Shown here: positions 8,931 through 17,794 of the stretch, one piece after another
Numbering within the stretch: the first letter of the stretch is position 1
How the letters are laid out: each line of letters starts with the position of its first letter
Assembly (NCBI GenBank): GCA_963781555.1
Contig: CAWAGB010000008.1
Coordinates: 583,093-647,092, forward strand
Reading direction: 5' to 3'
Length of the DNA: 64,000 bases
From: JAICQM01 sp963781555
GTDB lineage: Bacteria; Chloroflexota; Limnocylindria; QHBO01
Program-made: the position numbers and the translations under genes
Notes under the pieces: model-generated
What the model saw: the letters and a program-made list of their open reading frames with translations, nothing else
Told to the model about the DNA's origin: nothing
The model's database searches: none

Positions 8931-9053
8931 TGCCGGCCCGGCAACGTCCGGAGTCCGAGCCCCCGTTCGTTGTGCGTCTGTTGCCCGCGGAGCAACGGTC
9001 GGCGCCCATACCCGCGCCGGCCGGCCTTCCGGGTCCGGACGTTGTGGGCAGCA
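8931..9053. repeat. Palindromic repeat family C, solo copy C1
   Basis: CAACGTCCGGA (8942-8952) is repeated as a perfect inverted copy TCCGGACGTTG (9034-9044), with imperfect extensions outwards. The centre carries its own hairpin, GTTGC-CCGCGGA-GCAAC (8980-8996). The same terminal sequence flanks the HTH gene at 22219-22872. The copy fills most of the 283 bp gap between acsA and the S51-like gene. Confidence 0.8.
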
Positions 9054-9184
9054 CGACGCCACTCCTCGGCGGCGGGTGTAGATTGGGCTGGCTGGCGTCC
9101 CGAGCCCGAGCTTCTCGGGTCGGTGGATGGCGGTGCGCACGCGCGGCCGGCGCCGAACCGCGCGCTGGCCTACCCTCCGCCCAG

Positions 9185-9925
9185 ATGAGCGATCACCCCC
9201 CGCCGATCCGCGCGTCCGCCGGCGTCGGTCCGGGCCACGTCTGCCTGGTCGGGGCGGGCGAGTACCTGCCCGCCATGGCGCCGGTCGACCGCGTGCTGCT
9301 CTCGCTGACCGCCGCGGCACGCGAGGGTAGGGTTCCGCGTGTCATTTGCCTGCCGACCGCCGCCGGGACGGAGGGCGAGACGGTGGTCAGTCGCTGGATG
9401 AGCATGGGCATCGAGCACTTCCGTGGGCTCGGCGCGGACGCCATGGCGCTCCGGGTCATCGACCGCGCCACCGCCGAGGAGGCGGAGCTGGAGGAGACCG
9501 TCGGCGCGGCGGACCTCGTCTACCTGTCCGGCGGCAAGCCGGAGCACCTGCTCGACAGCCTCGACGGCACCCGGGCGTGGCGCGGCGTGCTGCGCGTGCT
9601 GGCGGGCGGCGGCGTGGTCGCCGGCTGCAGCGCTGGCGCCATGATCATGGGTTCGCTGGTACCGAGCTTCCCAATGGTCAATCGGCGCCGTGCGGGGTTC
9701 GGCCTGGTGCCGGACTCCATCGTGCTGCCGCATTTCGACGAGTTCTTCGGCCGCCTCGGGGCGCTGGCCCGCTTCGGCGTCCCAAAGGGTCACTACCTGC
9801 TCGGAATCGACGGGATGACGGGCCTGCTGGTCGGTGCCGACGGCTGGCGCGTGCTCGGCGAGCGCCGGGTGGTCGTGGAGGAAGCCGGCGTGCAGCAGGA
9901 GCTCCGCGTCCAACCCGACGGCTAG
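9185..9925 (+). CDS. Peptidase S51-like (cyanophycinase/dipeptidase E fold)
   Basis: 246-residue class I glutamine-amidotransferase-like protein of the S51 serine peptidase group. The nucleophile elbow is GCSAG (Ser about 149), preceded by a YLSGGKPEHLLDSL segment that matches the conserved loop before the nucleophile, and followed by LPHFDEFFGR, where a catalytic His lies. Known relatives cleave aspartyl dipeptides or cyanophycin. No signal peptide is seen, so it acts in the cytosol. The DtxR gene starts 9 bases downstream, so the two may be co-transcribed. Exact substrate unknown. Confidence 0.8.
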   Translation: MSDHPPPIRASAGVGPGHVCLVGAGEYLPAMAPVDRVLLSLTAAAREGRVPRVICLPTAAGTEGETVVSRWMSMGIEHFRGLGADAMALRVIDRATAEEAELEETVGAADLVYLSGGKPEHLLDSLDGTRAWRGVLRVLAGGGVVAGCSAGAMIMGSLVPSFPMVNRRRAGFGLVPDSIVLPHFDEFFGRLGALARFGVPKGHYLLGIDGMTGLLVGADGWRVLGERRVVVEEAGVQQELRVQPDG

Positions 9926-9934
9926 AATCGGTCA

Positions 9935-10699
9935 ATGGCGACCATCCCCCGCGAGCTGACCGAGACGGCGGCCGAGTACCTCATGACCATCCGCTACATG
10001 CACGGTGAGGGACAGCCGGTGATCGGCGCCCGCCTGGCGGAGCGGCTGGGCGTGAGCGCTGCCACCGTGTCGGAAATGATCACCCGGCTCGTGCGCGAGC
10101 AGCTCGTCATGGTGGACGACCATTCGCGCCAGCTCACCCTCACCGATGCCGGCCGCACCGCCGCTGAGCGGACCTTCCGCCGCCACGCACTCTCGGAGTG
10201 GTTGCTCACCGAGGTCATCGGTCTCGGGTGGGCCGAGGCGGACGAGGAGGCGCACCACCTCCAGCACGCGCTGTCCGAGCGGGTGACCGACAAGATCGAC
10301 GGGCTGCTCGGCACCCCGCCCACCTGCCCGCACGGCAACCCGATCCCGCGCGACGGCGTGACCCCCCAGCGTCCGGCCGGCATCCGCATGAGCGACGCAC
10401 CCGTCGGCAGCGAGATCACCCTGCTCCGCGTGACGGAGGAGGCGGAGGAGGATGCGCGGCTCCTCACCTTCCTCCAGGAGAACGACGTGCGGCCCGGGAG
10501 CATGTTCCGCGTCATCGACCTCGCCGAGCACGTCGGGACGATGACCCTCCAGCCCATCGACCGCGCCGGCGGAGACGTGACCATGGGCCTCGCTGCCGCC
10601 GCGAAGCTGCGGATCCTGGAAGGGCGTGCCCCGGCGAGCCTCTTCCACCGCGTCCCGGCGCGCGCGCGGCTGGCCGCCGGGGTGGCAGCCGCCACATGA
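9935..10699 (+). CDS. DtxR/MntR family metal-dependent repressor
   Basis: 254-residue metalloregulator for iron or manganese homeostasis. Order of parts: N-terminal winged helix (residues 1-70, with GARLAERLGVSAATVSEMITRL as recognition region), a dimerisation and metal-binding domain with HALSEWLL and EEAHHLQH, the family hallmark CPHGNPIP (about 135-142), and a C-terminal FeoA-like SH3 domain (about 155-230). Metal-bound protein normally represses uptake genes. No cognate operator was identified in the window. Confidence 0.9.
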   Translation: MATIPRELTETAAEYLMTIRYMHGEGQPVIGARLAERLGVSAATVSEMITRLVREQLVMVDDHSRQLTLTDAGRTAAERTFRRHALSEWLLTEVIGLGWAEADEEAHHLQHALSERVTDKIDGLLGTPPTCPHGNPIPRDGVTPQRPAGIRMSDAPVGSEITLLRVTEEAEEDARLLTFLQENDVRPGSMFRVIDLAEHVGTMTLQPIDRAGGDVTMGLAAAAKLRILEGRAPASLFHRVPARARLAAGVAAAT

Positions 10700-10753
10700 T
10701 CGATTTGCTACGATGCGAACCCGACCACCCCCGGCCAGCCCAGGAGGACCAGC

Positions 10754-10957
10754 ATGATTCGTGATCGCGGACGGCGCGGCATGATCGCCGCCATCGCGAC
10801 CGTTCTGTGGCTCGGCTACATGTCGGTGGGCCTGCTGGTCATCAACGCCATCGCGCCCACCAGCTTTGGCGAGGGACCGGACGGCGCGGCCGCATTCGTG
10901 GGCCTGGTGAGCGGCGTGATCACCGTCGGACTGATCATGTGGGCCGCCTCCGACTAG
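10754..10957 (+). CDS. Small two-helix membrane protein
   Basis: 67 residues, no recognised family. Two hydrophobic segments (about 11-32 and 46-64) would form a hairpin in the membrane, with a basic N-terminus. A strong Shine-Dalgarno, AGGAGG, precedes the ATG. It lies between the DtxR gene and a GNAT gene on the same strand. Function unknown. Confidence 0.6.
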   Translation: MIRDRGRRGMIAAIATVLWLGYMSVGLLVINAIAPTSFGEGPDGAAAFVGLVSGVITVGLIMWAASD

Positions 10958-11011
10958 CGGCCCGCGACGTCGGTCTCGACGTCGTCATCGGAACACGGAA
11001 CCGAGCATCCC

Positions 11012-11989
11012 ATGCCATTGCCTGACCCAGGGGCCGCCCGCCTCGAGGTGCGCTCCGCGACGATCGACGACGCGGACGCCATCGTCTCGCTGGTGAACGC
11101 TGTGGACCTGCACGATTTCGGCATCGCCGACCTGGCGCGCGACGACGTCGTCCAGGAGATGTCGGCCATCGACCTTGCACGGGACAGCTGGCTTGTCAGC
11201 GCCGCTGGCGAGCTCGTGGCGCAGGCAAATCTGAGCGTGCGCGGTGGCGTCGCGCACGACATGAACCTCTGCGTGCATCCGGCGTGGCGGCGCCGCGGCA
11301 TCGGGAGCGACCTGCTGCGGCGCGTGGAGAGGCGTTCAGCCGAGCGCATCGGCGACGCTCCCGACGGCGTCCAGGTCTCCATCCGCGGATGGATGAAGGG
11401 CGGCTGGGAGGTCGGCCAGGCATTCGCCGCGCGCCACGGCTACGACGTCACGCGGCGCTACCTGCGCATGCGCATCGACATGACCGATGCGCCGCCGGCG
11501 CCCGACTGGCCGGAGGGCATCAGCGTTCGCACCTTCCAACCCGGCGTCGACGAGCGCGCCACGCACGAGGCATCACAGGACGCCTTCGCGGACCACTGGG
11601 GCTTCCTGCCGACCCCGTTCGAGGACTGGCGCCGGCGCCTCGAGCGCGACGACTTCGACCCGGAGCTGTGGTGGCTGGCACTGGACACGGACGGCTCCAT
11701 CGCCGGCATGTCGCTGTCGAGCACGATCCCGGGCACAGGCTGGGTCGGCAGCCTCTCGGTGCGCCGTCCATGGCGGCGCCGGGGGCTCGCCCGCGCGCTC
11801 CTGCTCCACAGCTTCGGCCGCTTCTGGGGTCGCGGGATCCGCACCGTCGCGCTCGGGGTGGATGCCAGTTCGCTTACCGGCGCCACGCGGCTCTACGAAT
11901 CGGTGGGCATGTCCGTCGAGCAGGCGTACGACCGGGTGGAGAAGGTGGTTCGCCCCGGGCGCGACATCGCCGTCCGCGCCCTCGACTGA
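11012..11989 (+). CDS. Tandem GNAT acetyltransferase
   Basis: 325 residues with two GNAT domains. The first (about residues 10-150) has the acetyl-CoA pyrophosphate loop HPAWRRRGIGSDLL; the second (about 165-310) has RRPWRRRGLARALL, both fitting R/Q-x-x-G-x-G/A. Two-domain GNATs include mycothiol synthase (MshD) and Eis-like enzymes. The LmbE-like deacetylase at 18611 could belong to the same thiol pathway, but nothing in the sequence proves that. Soluble. It is convergent with the nitrilase-family gene, with one base between the stop codons. Confidence 0.8.
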   Translation: MPLPDPGAARLEVRSATIDDADAIVSLVNAVDLHDFGIADLARDDVVQEMSAIDLARDSWLVSAAGELVAQANLSVRGGVAHDMNLCVHPAWRRRGIGSDLLRRVERRSAERIGDAPDGVQVSIRGWMKGGWEVGQAFAARHGYDVTRRYLRMRIDMTDAPPAPDWPEGISVRTFQPGVDERATHEASQDAFADHWGFLPTPFEDWRRRLERDDFDPELWWLALDTDGSIAGMSLSSTIPGTGWVGSLSVRRPWRRRGLARALLLHSFGRFWGRGIRTVALGVDASSLTGATRLYESVGMSVEQAYDRVEKVVRPGRDIAVRALD

Positions 11990-11996
11990 GTCAGTC
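11984..11996. terminator. Palindrome holding both convergent stop codons
   Basis: GACTGA-G-TCAGTC is a perfect 13-base palindrome. The TGA of the GNAT gene (11987-11989) and the complement of the TGA of the nitrilase gene (11991-11993) are both inside it. No T-tract. Confidence 0.35.
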
Positions 11997-12872
11997 CTCC
12001 CCGGTGACGACGCCGGGAACGGCCGCGTGGAGCCGCTCCACGCCCGGCTGACCGAGTCGCGCGTAGAGGCCCGGACGCCGATCGGCGATGGTGTCCCACT
12101 CGTGCTCGCCTGGTCGTCGGCGCACGTGCGTCGTACGCGCGCGCTCGATGTCCACGTCGCCGATGAGCAGGTCCTCATCGGTGTCAGAGGCCGCACCGAG
12201 GCGCGTGCCATCCGGATCCATGAACACCGAGCGGCCCATGAAGGTCACCCCGCGCTCCGTTCCGACCCGGTCGGCGGCCAGCAGGTAGCAGTGGTTCTCC
12301 GCGGCGCGGGCCGGCGCGAACAGGTCAGGATGGAACTCGACCCCGACCGGCCAGTTGGTGGGCAGGCAGATGAGGTCCGCGCCCTCCAGGCCGCAGACGC
12401 GTGCCGCCTCCGGGAAGCGCAGGTCGTAGCAGACGAGGATGCCGACCCGCATGCCGGCCGCCTCGACCACGAACGGCGGCTCCGGACCCGGGGTCACAAA
12501 TCGGTCGACCCCCAGGAAGGGCAGGTGCATCTTGCGATAGACGAGGTGCCGGCCGTCTGGCGTGGCCAGGTGCGCGACGTTGAAGATCTCGTCGCCGATC
12601 GCCTCGAGGCTCCCGCACACGATCGCCACGCCGTGGACGGCGGCCATCTCGAGCAGGCGCTGTGGCACGACGCGGGTGGCGTGGCGCGCGACAGGCGTCG
12701 CCTCACGGAGCGAAGCGAACGCGTAGCCGGTCACGGCGGCCTCCGGCAGCACCACCAGTCTCGCGCCGGCCGCCGCCGCCTCGGCCACGCCGCGACCGAT
12801 GCGTTCGAGATTGCGATCGACCTCCCCGAGGGTCGGGTCGATCTGGGCGGCGGCCACGCGGACGGTCGTCAT
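11991..12872 (-). CDS. Carbon-nitrogen hydrolase (nitrilase superfamily)
   Basis: 293-residue cytosolic amidase. The full catalytic triad is visible: Glu44 in LPEAAVTGY, Lys114 in YRKMHLPF and Cys148 in LVCYDLRFPE. Length and motif spacing match branches hydrolysing aliphatic amides, omega-amides or N-carbamoyl compounds; the sequence does not tell which. It begins 10 bases after the ArsR-type regulator's stop on the same strand, so it may be expressed in the same transcript. Confidence 0.85.
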   Translation of the reverse strand: MTTVRVAAAQIDPTLGEVDRNLERIGRGVAEAAAAGARLVVLPEAAVTGYAFASLREATPVARHATRVVPQRLLEMAAVHGVAIVCGSLEAIGDEIFNVAHLATPDGRHLVYRKMHLPFLGVDRFVTPGPEPPFVVEAAGMRVGILVCYDLRFPEAARVCGLEGADLICLPTNWPVGVEFHPDLFAPARAAENHCYLLAADRVGTERGVTFMGRSVFMDPDGTRLGAASDTDEDLLIGDVDIERARTTHVRRRPGEHEWDTIADRRPGLYARLGQPGVERLHAAVPGVVTGED

Positions 12873-12882
12873 GCCGGCGATC

Positions 12883-13425
12883 TTACGCGCGCCGTCGATG
12901 GGCGAGCAGGAGGATCGACACGGGACGTCCCTCGGCGCTATCGCGGCCGGCGAACTCGTCGGCGAGGGCGTGCATGCGGCGCTTCAGCTCGGCAGCGTCC
13001 GCATCGGTCAGGCGCACGCCCAGGCGCTGGATCCCGATCGTCGCGCGCGCGCCCGCCTCGACCAGCTCCTCGCGGGTGGCGTCGAGCACGGAGGTCGCCC
13101 AGGTACCCTCCGGATTGACGCGCAGCGTCCACGACTTGCCCGTGATCCGGTATGGCCGCTCGAGGTGGCCCGAGTCTCCGCGCCGCACCGACTCGGCCTT
13201 CAGGAACCCGAGGCGCACCAGCTGGCGGACGTGGTAGAGGATCGTGCCGGGGTCCCTGCCCAGCCGTGCGGCGAGCTGCCGGTTGGTCAGCGCCTCATCG
13301 ATCACCAGCCGCAGGATGCGCAGGCGCAGCGGGTGCGAGAGTGCGCGCGCCTCCGCGGGGGTCGCGTCGCGCGCCTCGTCGCCCGCAGACGATTGACGAT
13401 CATCCATCGATGGACTATTTTCCAT
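12883..13425 (-). CDS. ArsR-type winged-helix regulator
   Basis: 180-residue regulator. The N-terminal winged helix runs from ARALSHPLRLRILRLV through TNRQLAARLGRDPGTILYHVRQLVRLGFL, typical of ArsR/HTH_20 proteins; a C-terminal alpha/beta region follows. No metal-binding cysteines are seen, so sensing of a metal is unlikely. Two starts are possible: ATG 13425, or the in-frame ATG at 13407 that falls inside the palindrome at 13403-13414. It is divergent from the lipoprotein hydrolase, with a shared promoter region, and probably controls that gene. Confidence 0.8.
   Translation of the reverse strand: MENSPSMDDRQSSAGDEARDATPAEARALSHPLRLRILRLVIDEALTNRQLAARLGRDPGTILYHVRQLVRLGFLKAESVRRGDSGHLERPYRITGKSWTLRVNPEGTWATSVLDATREELVEAGARATIGIQRLGVRLTDADAAELKRRMHALADEFAGRDSAEGRPVSILLLAHRRRA
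13393..13421 (+). promoter_or_regulatory. Promoter with ArsR-type operator in the spacer
   Basis: TTGACG (13393-13398), a 17-base spacer and TATTTT (13416-13421) form a good sigma70-like promoter for the lipoprotein gene whose ATG follows at 13431, giving a leaderless mRNA. The perfect 12-base palindrome TCCATCGATGGA (13403-13414) fills the spacer and overlaps the start region of the divergent ArsR-type gene, a natural repressor site. Confidence 0.65.
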
Positions 13426-13430
13426 CAATC

Positions 13431-14475
13431 ATGCATCCACGCACGCGTGTGCTCCCGCTGGCCATCGCGGCCCTTCTCGCCGGCTGTGGCGCCGGCGGGA
13501 CCCAGCCTAGCGGCTCGACCACCGCGTCCGGGGCCGCTTCGACATCCCAGCCGCCGGATGCCGACCGATTCGCCTACGAGGTCGGAAGCGTTGGGCCGGC
13601 ATCGCTCACCCCGCAGGCCGTCCTGGAGGATGGGACCACGGTCCAGGATCTGCGCTACACCGGACCGAGCGGGGGAGAAGTCAGCGCGTGGCTGGTCACC
13701 CCGCCCGGGGACGGCCCCTTCGCCGGGATGCTCTACCTCCACGGTTCGGAGACCGATCGCGACGACCTGCTCGACGAGGCGATGGCCATGGCCACCGGCG
13801 GCGTCGCGTCCATCGTCCTGGACGCACCGTGGGTGCGCGACGGTGAGGCGCGCGGCAGCGAGGCGGGAAACTACTTCGCCCCGGGGGACGAGGTGGCGAT
13901 GATGGAGCAGACCGTCACCGACCTGCGCGCGGGGATCGACGTGCTGGTGCGCGACGCGAACGTCGACCCGGCGCGGATCGGCTTCATGGGCCACTCGTGG
14001 GGCGCCTCGACGGGTGCCATCCTGGCCGCCGTCGACGAGCGACCCATCGCATTCGCGCTGGTGACCGGGCGCCCGTCGTGGACCGACTTCCTGCGGGGCG
14101 AGGCGGATGCCCGTCTCGCGTCCATCGTCTCCATGATCGGGGCGGAGAAATGGGAGGCCTATCTCGCCGCCCTCGCCCCATTCGACGCCACGGCCCAGAT
14201 CGGGCAGGCGAACGGGGAGGAGCTGCTGCTCCAGTTCGGCACCGCCGACGACGTCGGTGACCCCGGACGCGGTCGAGGCCTTCACCGCGGCCGCGCCGGA
14301 GGGAACGACCGTCCAGAGCTTCGATGCCGGACATGTGCTGGACAACGAGGCCACGGCGGCGCGCGTCGCCTGGTTGGCGGATCGTCTGGGCGCGGATCCC
14401 ATCGCGGCGGAGGTCGTGGAGCACGTCGGCCTTCCCGATGCGCCGACCGCCGTGCCGGTGACGCTCGGAGGCTGA
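13431..14475 (+). CDS. Alpha/beta-hydrolase lipoprotein, with a frameshift
   Basis: Membrane-anchored lipoprotein: from ATG 13431 a short basic start and hydrophobic stretch end in the lipobox LLAGC. The mature part is an alpha/beta hydrolase with nucleophile elbow GHSWGAS and a C-terminal catalytic histidine in DAGHVLD, like dienelactone hydrolases or esterases. The frame breaks near 14256: after FGTADDV the sequence continues in the next frame as TPDAVEAF. Removing one G from GTCGGTG (14253-14259) restores one protein, so either a sequencing insertion or a very recent mutation. Length would be about 347 residues. Controlled probably by the divergent ArsR-type protein. Confidence 0.75.
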
Positions 14476-14512
14476 ACCGGACGTATCGGCCGGGCATTGC
14501 TATCCTCGGCCG

Positions 14513-15439
14513 ATGTCCTCCCGCCCTCGCTGGCTGACGCCTGCCATCTTCCTGCTGCTCGGCCTCATCTGGGGCTCGTCCTTCCTGTGGATCAAGATCG
14601 CGCTGCAGGAGATCGGTCCGGCAACGCTGGTCGCGCAGCGCATGACGCTCGGCGCGCTCGGGTTCCTCATCTACCTGCCGTTCATCGGGGAGCGGATCCT
14701 GCCGCGGACATGGCGCGAGATGGTTCCCCTCGCGGTGCTCGGGCTGATCAACACCGGGCTGCCGATCTTCCTGATCAGCTGGGGCGAGCTCCACGTCGAC
14801 TCGGGGACCGCCGCGGTGCTCAACTCGCTCGTCCCGCTGTTCAGCCTCATCATCGCCGGCCTCTGGCTGCGCACCGAGCCGGTGACCGCGCTGCGCGTCA
14901 CCGGGCTGATCCTCGGCTTCGGTGGTGCTGCACTGCTCGCGTCGCGGGAACTGGCACTGGGTGCGGACCCGATGGGCGTGGTCGGGGCCCTGGCGGTGGT
15001 GGCCGCGGCGGGGTCGTACGCCTTCGGCGCGAGCTACGCGCGGCACCGGATCACGCGCACCCATCGGTATGTGGTGGCCGGTGGCTCACTCCTCTTCGCG
15101 GCCGTCTACCTGTGGGTGCTGGCGATCGCCAGCGAATGGCCGCTGCGGGTGACGACCCAGCCGGACGGCATCGTCGCCGTGCTGTGGCTGGGGATCCTCG
15201 GCAGCTTCGTCGCCTACCTGTGCTTCTTCTATCTGATCCAGAACCTGGGTGCCACGCTGGCGACCATGGTCACCTACCTGTTCCCGGTGGTCGGCGTCGG
15301 GCTGGGCACCATCTTTCTGGGCGAGATCCTCGACGTGCGGTTGATCCTGGGCACGCTGCTCGTGCTGGCGGGCATCGTGGTGGTCGGCCTTCGCTATGAT
15401 GCGAAGGTGAGCCGCGAACCAGGCGGGGCGCTCGAGTGA
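14513..15439 (+). CDS. EamA/DMT family transporter
   Basis: 308-residue membrane protein with ten predicted helices in two EamA repeats (about residues 8-140 and 150-290). WGSSFLWIK near the start of helix 1 and the end-of-repeat prolines are typical of the RhaT/YdcZ-like drug/metabolite transporter group. It opens a tight run of plus-strand genes that continues through LysA: the next gene starts at a GTG overlapping its TGA stop. Substrate unknown, possibly an amino acid or metabolite exporter. Confidence 0.85.
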   Translation: MSSRPRWLTPAIFLLLGLIWGSSFLWIKIALQEIGPATLVAQRMTLGALGFLIYLPFIGERILPRTWREMVPLAVLGLINTGLPIFLISWGELHVDSGTAAVLNSLVPLFSLIIAGLWLRTEPVTALRVTGLILGFGGAALLASRELALGADPMGVVGALAVVAAAGSYAFGASYARHRITRTHRYVVAGGSLLFAAVYLWVLAIASEWPLRVTTQPDGIVAVLWLGILGSFVAYLCFFYLIQNLGATLATMVTYLFPVVGVGLGTIFLGEILDVRLILGTLLVLAGIVVVGLRYDAKVSREPGGALE

Positions 15440-17472
15440 CGGACGATCAGGGTCACGACGAGCGGCCCGACCTCCGCGAACCGTCTCATCCTCACTGGCC
15501 CGCCGAGGACATCGTGGCGCCGCACCCGGCGGACGCCTCCCAGGAGGGCGGTTCGACCGATGCGCCCGACCAGGAACCAGCCGAGCGCTGGCCCTGGCAG
15601 GAGGCACGCCCATTCTGGGAGACCCCCGAAGGCGCGCCCGACGCCACCCGCTGGCGCACCTCGCGCCCGTTCTGGGAGACGGAGGACGAGCCGGAGCGCG
15701 CGCCGGATCCGGAGCCTGAATCTGAGCCCGAACCTGCGGCGGAGGTAGCGGCGGAGCCGGAGCACCAGCCGGAGGCGCCGCCAACGGCCGAGGTGCCCCA
15801 GGACCCCGAAATTGCGCCAGAGCCCGTGGCGCCCACTGAGCCCGATCCAGCATCGACCTCCGAGCTCGCGCCACAGGAGGCTGCGGCACAGCCAACGGCG
15901 CCGGCCGCGGAGCCAGCGCCGGCCGTGGAGCCAGGACGGCCCGCGGCGACGGTCGAGACACAACCGGAGCCGGCAGGTGCGCCGGAGCGACCGGCGGATA
16001 CCTCGTCGCCCGGCGACGCGGATGCGTCTGCGCCTGGTCAGGCTCCGGCCGGCGCTGGGGTGATCTCGGCGGATGTGCCCACAGCGGTTGGTGCCGTCAT
16101 CCCGGTGGAACGGCGCGCCGAGCGCTCCTTCCGTCGCGAGCGCGGTCGCCAGCAGGACGCAGCCGCAGCAGCCGCGGCGTCAGCGGCGCCAGACGTCCCG
16201 GAGGCGGCGGGAATGGCCGATGCGCCAGAGGTCCAGCCAGCGGATGCTGCCGCGGAGCCTGAGACCGGCCATGGGGCCAAGCTGGTGACCGAAACCGGCC
16301 CAACCAGCACCGGCTGGGACCGACGCGCAATGGGGGAGCGGCGGAAGCCAACGACCGCTGAGCAGGCGGTGCCGTGGCTCATTGGCCTCGTCCTGGCGCT
16401 GGCGGGAATCGTCATCGTCCTGTTGGCGCTCATCTTCACCTCGGAGAGCGGGCTCGGCGACAACTCGAGCCCCACACCACGCGCCAGCGGGTCGGTGCCG
16501 GTCCTCGTTCCGAGCAGCAGCGCCGGCGACAGCGCGACGCCGGGGGCGAGTCCCAGCACCGGTGCGTCCGCGACGCCGACCGTTCCGCCGACGCCCGAAT
16601 ACGGGGCGCTCGAGATGGTGTATCTCAGCCGGAGCACTGCCACCGCTCCCATCTACCTCTACCGGCGCGACTTCAGCGTCGCCGAGGATGCGGAGACGCT
16701 TGCCCACGCGGAGCAGGGCGTCGAGCAGTTCGCCTGGGCCCCCGACGGTCGCCGGGGAGCCGCGATCATCGCCGGCCGCGCGGTGGCTCTCCAGCAGCAA
16801 AAGGCGGCGCGCGCGCTTGCCGATGGCGTGACGGAGATCGCCTTCCGGCCGGACTCGGCCATCGTGTACGCGGCCCGCGTGGCGCGCGATGGTGCCAACG
16901 ACGTGGCCCAGGTGCTGGCCATCAACTGGGACAGCGGGGCGCAGGAGATCATCGCGTCGGTGACGTATCCGCATGCGCAGATCGCGGCGGAGTCGGCGCT
17001 CGAGGAGGCGCAGTTCATCGACGAGGGCGGCCTGGTGCGGCTCTTCCCGCTGACGGATGGTCACGTCCTGCTCTGGATCCTTGGTGCGCCGGCCACCTAC
17101 GAGATCGACCCGGTCGCCAAGGAGGTGACCGAGACGACAGGCATGCCCGTCCTGTGGTCACCGGACGAGATGTTCCAGGTCACCCTTACGGAGGGGGATC
17201 CCAACACCCTGACCCTGACCGACGCGGATGGCAACGAGCGGGCCACGACCCAGGTGCCCGGGAAGGTCAGCCACCTGCGCTGGGCGCCCAACAGCTCGGA
17301 GGTGGCATTCACCGTCGGGCACCTCGGAACGAACGGCGGGATCGTGCAGAACCTGTACGTCTGGGACCTGGTGGACGGCAAGGAGCCGAGCATGGTCACG
17401 AGCAACGGCGCCTCGTTCGGAGCGGAGTGGCGCGGCGGCGCGGTAAGGTGGGTCCATGAGCCCGCGACCTGA
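15436..17472 (+). CDS. Pro/Ala/Glu-rich single-pass protein with a beta-propeller-like ectodomain
   Basis: 678 residues, no exact family recognised. Residues 1-310 are a long low-complexity cytoplasmic region rich in Pro, Ala and Glu with a repeated motif around (R/A)PFWET. One transmembrane helix follows at about 312-335, then a Ser/Thr/Pro linker, then about 300 residues with repeating WAPDGRR, VLWSPDEMF and LRWAPNSS blades, as in TolB/WD40-like beta-propellers. The propeller would lie outside the membrane. GTG start overlaps the EamA stop. No function can be assigned. Confidence 0.7.
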   Translation: MTDDQGHDERPDLREPSHPHWPAEDIVAPHPADASQEGGSTDAPDQEPAERWPWQEARPFWETPEGAPDATRWRTSRPFWETEDEPERAPDPEPESEPEPAAEVAAEPEHQPEAPPTAEVPQDPEIAPEPVAPTEPDPASTSELAPQEAAAQPTAPAAEPAPAVEPGRPAATVETQPEPAGAPERPADTSSPGDADASAPGQAPAGAGVISADVPTAVGAVIPVERRAERSFRRERGRQQDAAAAAAASAAPDVPEAAGMADAPEVQPADAAAEPETGHGAKLVTETGPTSTGWDRRAMGERRKPTTAEQAVPWLIGLVLALAGIVIVLLALIFTSESGLGDNSSPTPRASGSVPVLVPSSSAGDSATPGASPSTGASATPTVPPTPEYGALEMVYLSRSTATAPIYLYRRDFSVAEDAETLAHAEQGVEQFAWAPDGRRGAAIIAGRAVALQQQKAARALADGVTEIAFRPDSAIVYAARVARDGANDVAQVLAINWDSGAQEIIASVTYPHAQIAAESALEEAQFIDEGGLVRLFPLTDGHVLLWILGAPATYEIDPVAKEVTETTGMPVLWSPDEMFQVTLTEGDPNTLTLTDADGNERATTQVPGKVSHLRWAPNSSEVAFTVGHLGTNGGIVQNLYVWDLVDGKEPSMVTSNGASFGAEWRGGAVRWVHEPAT

Positions 17473-17794
17473 GATCGTCAATCCCATCGGCGTGGAGCTG
17501 GATGAGACCGCCCGCCTGATGCGGATCCGCTGGGACGACGGCCATCTCGGCGAGTGGGGCTGGACGGAGCTGCGGCGTGCGTGCCCGTGCGCACTCTGCG
17601 CCGGCGAGGGCAGCATCCCCGGCGTGGTGACGCTGGAGACGGCCTTCACCGAGCCCCAGGTCACCGTCGAGCGGGTCAAGTGGATCGGGCGCTACGCCCT
17701 TGCCCCCATCTGGGCCGACGGCCACGACACGGGGCTGTTCACCTACCTGAAGCTGCGCGAGATCTGCACCTGCGCGGAGCATCGCGCAGCGTGA
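17456..17794 (+). CDS. DUF971 protein
   Basis: 112-residue protein of the DUF971 family (the fold at the N-terminus of gamma-butyrobetaine hydroxylase). Signatures: LRRACPCALCAG with a CxCxxC-like cysteine cluster, GRYALAPIWADGHDTGLF, and a C-terminal cysteine pair CTCAEH. In many bacteria this domain stands next to Fe-S cluster genes (ApbC/Mrp); here no such gene is nearby. The ATG at 17456 lies inside the previous gene (17-base overlap) and the stop overlaps the next start (GTGA), so it is part of a translationally coupled run. Confidence 0.85.
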   Translation: MSPRPEIVNPIGVELDETARLMRIRWDDGHLGEWGWTELRRACPCALCAGEGSIPGVVTLETAFTEPQVTVERVKWIGRYALAPIWADGHDTGLFTYLKLREICTCAEHRAA

